Below, in pieces: positions 57,477-64,000 of a stretch of DNA of 64,000 nucleotides; position 1 is the stretch's first letter, and each line of letters begins with the position of its first letter. Made by a program: the position numbers and the translations under genes. The notes beneath the pieces were generated by a model that was given only the letters and a program-made list of their open reading frames with translations, searched no databases and was not told the DNA's origin. Origin of the DNA: Wurfbainia villosa (Eukaryota > Streptophyta > Magnoliopsida > Zingiberales > Zingiberaceae); the NCBI GenBank assembly GCA_025175895.1, contig CM045987.1, forward strand, positions 33,382,113-33,446,112, given 5' to 3'.

Positions 57477-58819
57477 ATATATAATAACAAAAATAAATAC
57501 ACAACACAAGCACAATGCACAAGATATAACGTGGTTCAGAACCTCAAGATTCCTACTCCATGGGTTGGGCTCATAAGAGTCCTAGCGATGCAAAAACACA
57601 CCACTAATCCAATAAACTCCTTCTCGACAACACGTCGGAGGTGGAGAAACTTCGTACAAATGATTACAAAAGCAATACAAAGGAATACAAGCAAAATATG
57701 AATGAAATGTAAAGAGCACTTTACAAACTAGGATTTTGAGCGCTTGCTTGTTGGTTGCTTGGATGATCTTGAAAGACCCTGAAATGCACCTGCAATTCAC
57801 CTTCAAAACGTCTCAAGTAGCCTCCCCAAGAACCATTGGCGAAATCTCTCACGAACAATTCCTTTTAACCTATATCGGATTGGATTTCTGCCTGACAGTC
57901 GACTACCATAAGGCCCCAATCGACTGTCAACACTGTTGTTGTGAGACAACGGCTCGATCGATGCTGGAAAAGTTCCAACATATCACTTGGCAATCGACTG
58001 CCAACATCGCCAGTCGATTGCCAATGCCCGTAGCCGACTGCCCAGTCGGCTACTGAGCATTTTGTGCTCCCAACCAAAAAACCATCAATCGACTGTCATA
58101 CATGACAGTCGACTGACATCAGTCGACTGCTACAATGAGCAGTCAACTGCCAAGGCTTTTTCGGCCCTAAACTGCGATCGAACACTAGTCGACTCACAGC
58201 AGTCGAACTGGTCATAATCCTAGTCGACTGCTGAGGGTCGACTCGATTGCCAAGTGTCAAACACTTGACCATCCAACCGGTATAAAACCCTGGTCAATCG
58301 ATAACCTCAAACATGAGGTTTAACCCCAAGTATGGTGCCCGTAGCCTAGACCTAAGCCTTCTAGCCACCTCCGTCAACCTCGTGCCTATTGGATCCCTCC
58401 AAGTCATTCATGATTTGTTCATCCATACACTAGCCTTCAGGTGCTTCCATCAGCTATTGTCATGCTAATGTGGTCTACACCACCAAGGCACATTGGGCTT
58501 ACATTGCCAAGACTCCACTTGGACTTTACGCCGCCAACCATTAAACTTATGCTGCCAAGACTCCACCCTTGGACTTTACGCCACCAATTTTCCCCTTAGA
58601 CTTCTCAATTGCCAAGTACCCATGACTTGGACTTTCACCGCCAAGACTACACCCTTGGACTTTCCATGCCAACCCATGTTAGATTTTCCATTTGCCAAGA
58701 ACTCAAGACTTGGACTTTCCCTTGACAATCACATTGTCATACGTTTTGTCGAACATCAAAATATCGCTCGAGTCAAACTCGAGTCTGGTCAATCGTGACC
58801 TGGGCCGATTGTACTAACA

Positions 58820-59324
58820 AAAGCTAATAGGGAATGATTCAAGTTCTACAAATGCAACCAACAGAAAGCTACTTAGACTAGTTAGCATAATAAAAACTAT
58901 ATGAAGGAACAATCTTGCACTATATGTTTTGTTCCATCACATATCTAATAAGCTATGGATGTGTGCACTCATTGAGGCATACACAAGGGGACAAGGTGTA
59001 GAGCACATTGAAAAAGAGACCTACCATAAGGGACAACAAAGCTATGTGTGGCAACTAACCACCACCTCGGACTAGTCAACACTCTCAACCTTTGATTAAA
59101 TTCACTCCATCATAGTCCTTGTTACTTCAAACTGCCACACAACTACCCATAGACAAACTCGACCTTAATTCAAATTACTTGAGTCAAGCCCAAATTATCT
59201 CCTCCCAATTTATCTCAATAAAGTTGTCTACCATTCATCAAAATTCAACTTGCCACATTTGAGCTCCTTACAGTTCAATCAAGCTAAACCAAATCAAGCT
59301 AAACCAGATCAATCTCTTCTAAAC
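58820..59324. other. CACTA interior / E2 intron-like DNA
   Basis: AT-rich. No gene seen. A short direct repeat of AAATCAAGCTAAACC-like text occurs near 59275-59305. Confidence 0.5.
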
Positions 59325-59375
59325 CTGCGCTGCAAGAAGTCGGTGGGTCTTTCTGAAGATATGCCTCGAAGCCAT
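59325..59375 (-). pseudogene. Captured E2 ubiquitin-conjugating enzyme fragment, first exon
   Basis: The minus strand starts ATGGCTTCG (MAS) at 59375-59373. After a gap of about 19 nt relative to the family it reads QKDPPTSCSA in another frame and meets a GTTTAG donor at 59324. This is the N terminus of the plant UBC8/10/28-type E2 enzymes, which pass ubiquitin from E1 to substrates. The missing bases frameshift it. It continues in the exon at 48733-48671, beyond the nested solo LTR. Non-functional fragment. Confidence 0.75.
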
Positions 59376-59496
59376 GGATTCAGTGATGAACTACCAGTTG
59401 AAAAAGAAAAAGGCAGAAAAAATAATCCAAACAAATCAAACCACAGAAGAGAAATGAACAATCAATTAATTGAGAACAAGAGCAGAGGGACCTAGG

Positions 59497-60362
59497 TAGA
59501 GCTGTCAAACGGGCTGACCCATGGCGGGGCGGGCCAATCCGTCATAAATTCAACATTTAGTGGGGAAGGGCGGGTCAACTCGTCATTCTGGCGGGTTGAG
59601 AAATCTCCAATCCAACCCAACCCAAGGCGGGCTATGGATTAGGTGGGCCAACCCGCGGGCCAGGAAAAAAAATCCAAAATTATTGAGGCGTTAAGAGCTT
59701 GAGGCGATAATCGATAAGGCGAATAAAATATCATGTATGAATTTGAAGCAACTAAAATATTATAATTGAGATCTAATTATTGATCGACAATATTAGATAC
59801 AAATATTTATTATTATTTTAATACTTTAAAATATTCAAATCTTGATAATATGCAAATTCAAATTTTGACTCCTCTAAATAGAGATCTAATTGAGATTTTT
59901 CAACACTTGTAATTGGTTGATTTTGAAATGTCATCATTTCCTATATTAATTGAAATAGTAATGATAAAATAATTATAAACTAATTAGAGTATATCAAAAA
60001 AATTATTAGAGTACTTAAATCAAATATTCTTTATTATTTTCTCTAACTTCTCTTACATTTTGTCGACATATATGTGTGATAGAAGATGATTGTGATTATG
60101 AGAAAATTGTCTTGTTAGTATTAGAATATTGGTTAAAAAGCTTAAACAATTTTTTTTCATAAGTTTTATCTTCTTTTATCATTTCTCAACCCGCGGGCCA
60201 ACCGAACCCGCCGCGGACCAACCCGTCTAGACCCGCAACCCGTGCGGGTTGATTCATTTAGGCCCGCCAAAATGGCGGGTTGATAAAATTTCAACCCAAC
60301 CTGCCTAAATTACTTGGCGGGGCGGGCTAACCCGACCGGTCTAACCTAACTTGATGGCTCTA
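59497..60362. mobile_element. hAT-like non-autonomous element (TSD GACCTAGG)
   Basis: 866 bp with perfect 8-bp duplications GACCTAGG (59489-59496 and 60363-60370). Terminal inverted repeats: TAGAGCTGTCAAACGGGC at the left, and the inverted TAGAGCCATCAAGTTAGG at the right. Further inside, both ends carry GGCGGGCC/GACCCGCC-rich palindromic text (59515-59680 and 60185-60330). The AT-rich middle has no coding frame. An 8-bp duplication and TAGAGC-type ends indicate the hAT superfamily. Confidence 0.92.
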
Positions 60363-60370
60363 GACCTAGG

Positions 60371-60827
60371 CGATTACCTTAACTGTTTTAGAAAAATCCA
60401 AAATTGATTTGTTTTGCACGTGCTTGGGATGTAGGAGGGAAAGAACCTAGCGTTGAATTTGTACGCGAGGTTCTTGCACGACTCACCAACTGACTTGTCT
60501 TGCGATCACGGTTCTTTGGCTCGCCTGGCCGTAGGCTCGCCAGGCTCGGGCTTCTTGCGACCAGCTTACTGCACGATAACGGGCTCCGTGGCGGCGGGCT
60601 CACGCGATCAGCGGGCTCGCATGGCGTGATGCGTTGCCTCACGCGCGAACAATCATTACGTCAGCGCTGCGGGCTCGTCGCGGCGGCGACCGCCTTCATA
60701 GCGACCGTGGGCTCGCTCAACAAGAGTCACGCGCTGCCTCCTCACTCGACTGAGAGCTCACACGATGAGGAGACGGGAGAGGAAAAGGAAGTGAGGAAAA
60801 GAACGGGGCAGAAAGAAAAAAAAACTA
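60371..60827. other. GC-rich CACTA interior, possible captured 5' flank
   Basis: Distinctly GC-rich (60440-60760) against AT-rich surroundings. Overlapping frames on both strands are probably due to composition. It lies upstream (minus sense) of the E2 first exon and could be its promoter/leader or another captured piece. Not identified. Confidence 0.45.
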
Positions 60828-60962
60828 AACTTAGAGACGAAATAATCTGTTCGGTCTCTAATTAGAGACCGAATGGAGGATTCAGTCTCTAAAAAAATTT
60901 AATTAGAGATCGCCGTATGATTCGGTCTCTAATAAATTATTTAAAAAATAAATATATTAGTG
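60828..60962 (-). repeat. CACTA 3' subterminal repeats and end
   Basis: Copies of AGAGACGAAA, TCGGTCTCTAATTAGAGACC and GATTCGGTCTCTAATAAA run to the terminal TTAGTG. They are inverted with respect to the left end. Confidence 0.7.
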
Positions 60963-63300
60963 TCACGACCCAGAAATATTCATCCCTATATGAGGGATAA
61001 CTTCTTTGCTCGGACAATATTCATCTCTGCACCAAAAACCATAAAGAATACCCAAGAAGGGTACACAAGGTTGTACGAACATAAATATGCAACACTTTAT
61101 TAAATAATGTAGAATAATGTAACTACATGTTGGTCCCAAAATACTGACTTGACTATATCATGACATGACTAACATATTGACTCATGCAAAATAAAAAAAA
61201 TGTTAAAATCTCAAAATACATAAATAATAGATAATATTAAAAATAAAATAAATTTAATGGACTCTGTAGAAGATGTCTCCAAGCTATCTCCGAGCAATCT
61301 CTGAGCTACTCATCATAACACTGATCGAACCTTAACAATTGCCTCAAGTCTGTGAATCTGAAGGTTAAAGGAATGGAGAGTGAGTACAATGTGCACAGTG
61401 GAGCAAGGAAAGACGTGCATGAATATATAATTCAAGAGGTCAACATCAAAAGAAAGGATTTATATTTTTAGATTTTATACACCATTGATTATTACTCCAT
61501 TCTCATTAATTTAACTCTTATTCACTCTTTAATAAATTTCATTGATTTTCTCAATTTCTCATTTCAACATTAAACACATATTGCTCTTACATAAATATAT
61601 GACTCAAATATAAACATTTAATAAATGAATGACTTACAATCCACTTGATATAAAATATATATTATATGAATATGAGATAAGAGTGAGCGACCCGCATTCC
61701 ACTTAGTAAAGATGCATATATGCATAGGATGAATGACCTGCAATCCATTTAATACGAAGTACATATTATGTATGCACATATACATACATAGATATGAGGT
61801 GAACGACCTGCAATCCACCCTTCTAGAATATGTCATACATGTCAAGCAAACGATCTGCAATCCACTTGATATAAAGCATGTCCTATATAAATATCAGATA
61901 AGAGTGGGCGACCCGCAACCCACCTAGTAAAGATGCATCGTATATGCATAGGATGAACGACCTGCAATCCACCCTTCTAGAATATGTCATACATGTCAAG
62001 CAAACGATCTGCAATCCACTTGATATAAAGCATATCCTATATAAATATAAGATAAGAGTGAGCGACCCGCAACCCACCCAGTAAAGATGCATCGTATATG
62101 CATAGGATGAACGACCTGCAATCCATCCAATATGAAGTACATCTTATGTATGCACATATACATACATAGATATGAGGTGAATGACCTGCAATCCACCTGA
62201 AATACCTCACATAAAAAAAAAAGATAAACGACCTACAATCCATCCCGTGAGGTGCCTCACAAAAAAATAGGGTGAATGACTCGCAATCCACCCAGTGAGG
62301 TAAGTTATTTATTTTTTTAATGCGCATAAAACAAAATCTCTATATTTATAGAGCATTACTTAGTTATCTAAATTTTAATAATCTCATCTTCATAAAATCA
62401 CTTTCGCTATGGATTCCTTTCAAATGTCTTATAAAGTTTTGAGTTCTTCTTAAGAGAATTATTCTATGTTTCTATACTTCACCTTTAAATTTCAAAATTT
62501 GACCACTGTATCATGTATAGTTTTTCCCAATGTACAATAATAATCAAAAATATATAAAGTCAAGCCAATATAAAAGAACATGATCAAACTACATAGATAT
62601 AAAAGAGTATGTAAATAAATCTTCATTTATAGAACAATACAAACCGTAAATAATTTATTCCTAATATTATTCTAATCAAAACCTAATTGTATATATTCAA
62701 TATAATGTACCCGATAATTATTTTCTTATATCATATACTCAAGTAATCTATAAACACATTTATATAATTAAACGAAATTCTTAATCTACTTCTATCTCAA
62801 GATTAGGAAATCATAAATTATTTTTATTTTCATCATGGTAGAATTAATCATGCACAAGGTCATTAAAAAGAAACCAAGCAGGAAAAACTCCACCTCAAAC
62901 AGATTTTGTTTTCAAGGAGTAATGATGGTACGCTGATGACAACGTTAGCAACCACGACGAGCAATATCGAAAGTGGGCAACAAGGATCATGGTGTCGGCA
63001 ACGGCGGTGATAGGGATGAGGGTAGGAACGACCACGGCGATGAGATTTATATAGAGATTGATTAGAGAAATTTTAGGGTTAAAAAGAATCGGAAAAATCA
63101 GAAAAAGAAAAAAGAATAAAAAAAACAAAAACAAAGAAGAGTTCGGCGGTGAAAGAGGCAACAAAAAAAAGAAATTTGTACGTGGTTTTTTTTAAATATT
63201 TTTTTTCATTTTTGCAAAAAGGTCCAATAAGTTTTGAAATTTACAAATAGACCCTTTGAGTTTTTTTTAATGATATAACATCCTATCCCTCTAAAAAGAA
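60961..63300 (-). repeat. Probable gypsy-type LTR block (minus)
   Basis: Begins TGTCACGACCCAG, like the reversed gypsy LTR at 7456 (TGTCACACC). It has the same order of parts: a leader-like GAGTGAGTACAA near 61379, a repeat array, then an AT-rich end. A possible right end is GATATAACA (63280), but flanking 5-bp words do not match. No interior domain was seen. Confidence 0.5.
61621..62295. repeat. Array with a repeated 18-bp core
   Basis: Thirteen copies of GAACGACCTGCAATCCAC or close variants, spaced 40-75 bp apart (for example 61803, 61954, 62109, 62180). The spacers fall into types (CTTCTAGAATATGTCATACA; TAAAGATGCATCGTATATGC) that recur in order, so this is a higher-order repeat of roughly 150 bp. 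Confidence 0.85.
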
Positions 63301-63305
63301 ATTTG

Positions 63306-64000
63306 TGTTGGATCGAAGCGGATCACTAGAGGGGGGTGAATAGCGATAAAAACTTTTCTTTCGTTTCGTTCGTTAAAACCCGAGTAGACAATTATTTGCA
63401 GCGGAAAGATAAATGATAAATAAAAGGAGACAAATGTTTTTTTACTTAGTCTGTAGCCTTTAGCTTCTACTCCAAGGCCCTAACGGTCCTAGACCGTGTA
63501 CGGAGGGCAATTCACTAAAACACTCCTCCTTGTTGGGGGTAGGAGTTAGACGATTACAAAAACCTTCGAAAGCAAAAGATAGAGAGACAAACCCTCTCTT
63601 CTATTAATGTAAAATACAACGATAGAAAACCTCGATAAAAAAGAATTGCAGTATTAAAGAGATGACAAAATAAGATTATACCAACAACTAGGAAATATAA
63701 ATTAAGCTAGGGTTGTTGGCAGCACTTCGTCGTCGGAGAGTCGTAGCGTTGCGAAGGCTTTTGAGCACTTACAGATGATCAAAAACCCTAGGAGAGGCCC
63801 TCCTTTTATAGCCTTTGAGCCCCTTTTCGAGAGAATCTTCAACCAATAGGAATTGGGCACAAGACTCCTTGAAAAATTGTGATAAAGCTTGACTCCTCGA
63901 GGCTGATCATTGACCATCAATCGACTGATGGCCATCATCGATCGGTGATGGCAAGATCGATCGAATCTTGTGTCGATCGATCGACTAATGGATGACAGTC
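63306..64000 (-). mobile_element. Copia LTR (minus), running past the window end
   Basis: Starts TGTTGGATCGAAGCGG with the G-run of an inverted C-rich 3' end (63328-63341). The order matches the LTR of the complete copia element: CGGTCCTAGACCGTGTACGG, CTCCTCCTTG, then AACCCTAGGAGAGGCCC with a minus-strand TATA box (CCTTTTATAG, 63803-63812) and the CAATCGACTGATG / GATCGATCG block at the window end. It may be solo or the end of a full element. Confidence 0.85.

Larger units (their letters stand above)
49175..58819 (-). mobile_element. Solo copia LTR (TSD AAAGC), split by gypsy 2
   Basis: LTR sequence is 49175-49279 plus 57482-58819, about 1443 bp, TGTTAGGACTTATG to TGTACTAACA, minus orientation. 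Perfect AAAGC duplications flank it (49170-49174 and 58820-58824). CAGTCGACTG at 58106-58115 and 58120-58129. TTGGACTTT/TTGCCAAGA arrays at 58480-58740 are the inverted AAGTCCAAG units. Confidence 0.93.
37364..60962. mobile_element. CACTA (En/Spm-like) element, filled by later insertions
   Basis: The left end begins CACTATAAGAAAAATTT. The right end finishes TATTAGTG, the inverted CACTA. Both ends carry inverted copies of subterminal words like TTAGAGACCGAA / TCGGTCTCTAA. Once the copia element, the solo LTR with gypsy 2 and the hAT element are removed, about 4.4 kb remain. No transposase was seen in it, so it is non-autonomous and carries host gene pieces. Weak points: the 3-bp flanks (TTT and TCA) do not match, the right terminal repeat agrees with the left only at CACTA and the subterminal words, and an LTR-like TGTCACGACC starts at the same place. 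Confidence 0.65.

Noticed and set aside
59250..59495. 81-codon plus-strand frame with SEDMPRSHGFSDELPVEKEK
   Set aside because: It runs antisense to the captured E2 first exon and ends at the hAT insertion. No family resemblance.
60388..60865. Overlapping frames on both strands with basic and Ser-rich residues
   Set aside because: The GC-rich block opens frames on both strands and no domain is recognisable. Kept only as unassigned DNA.
61618..62327. Frames with repeated VDCRSF text
   Set aside because: They are translations of the tandem repeat core, not a repeat protein. There is no start context and stops appear between units.

Overview
The window is plant nuclear repeat DNA. It holds no intact host gene. 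Nearly all of it is Ty1/copia and Ty3/gypsy LTR retrotransposons inserted into one another, plus one CACTA DNA transposon, one hAT-type non-autonomous element and one tRNA-derived SINE. Plant-type primer-binding sites (TGGTATCAGAGC), SIRE-like copia elements, an Au-type SINE and intron-bearing plant gene fragments point to a flowering plant with a large repeat-rich genome. I cannot name the species. A monocot is plausible but unproven.

Left half (1-37129): a chain of insertions whose left arms mostly lie outside the window. A copia element without a polymerase region (copia A, 1-3201) sits in a minus-strand gypsy element (gypsy B, 3202-11036). Gypsy B sits in a second copia element (copia 1, 11037-28497). 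Copia 1 appears to sit in a further copia LTR (LTR X, 28498-31075), and that LTR in the gag region of copia Y (31076-37129). Copia 1 also carries a minus-strand solo LTR (11463-25077). That solo LTR was split by a complete gypsy element (gypsy 1, 11659-24194, TSD ATAAC), whose 5' LTR was in turn split by another solo LTR (14215-15709, TSD GATAC). More solo LTRs lie at 25899-27028, 28814-30140 and 32975-34078. A SINE lies at 34670-34836.

Right half (37364-60962): two inverted ends with CACTA-type subterminal repeats bracket about 23.6 kb. Inside are a complete SIRE-like copia element (37768-46489, TSD TATAA); minus-strand exon fragments resembling three host genes (a mitochondrial/plastid S-adenosylmethionine carrier, a folate transporter and a ubiquitin-conjugating E2 enzyme); a minus-strand solo LTR (49175-58819, TSD AAAGC) split by a complete gypsy element (gypsy 2, 49280-57476, TSD ATATA); and a hAT-like element (59497-60362, TSD GACCTAGG). 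This layout suggests a CACTA element that captured gene pieces and was later filled with retrotransposons. The window ends with a minus-strand LTR-like block carrying an 18-bp repeated core (60961-63300) and the start of another minus-strand copia LTR (63306-64000).

The elements encode gag, protease, reverse transcriptase/RNase H and integrase, but every coding region is interrupted. Most in-frame stops that I could align by eye replace Trp, Gln or Arg codons, as expected from cytosine-methylation decay. The copia LTRs share one layout: repeats containing AAGTCCAAG, then clusters of the palindrome CAGTCGACTG, then a TATA box, then a C-rich 3' end. No CRISPR array, rRNA gene or free tRNA gene was seen.
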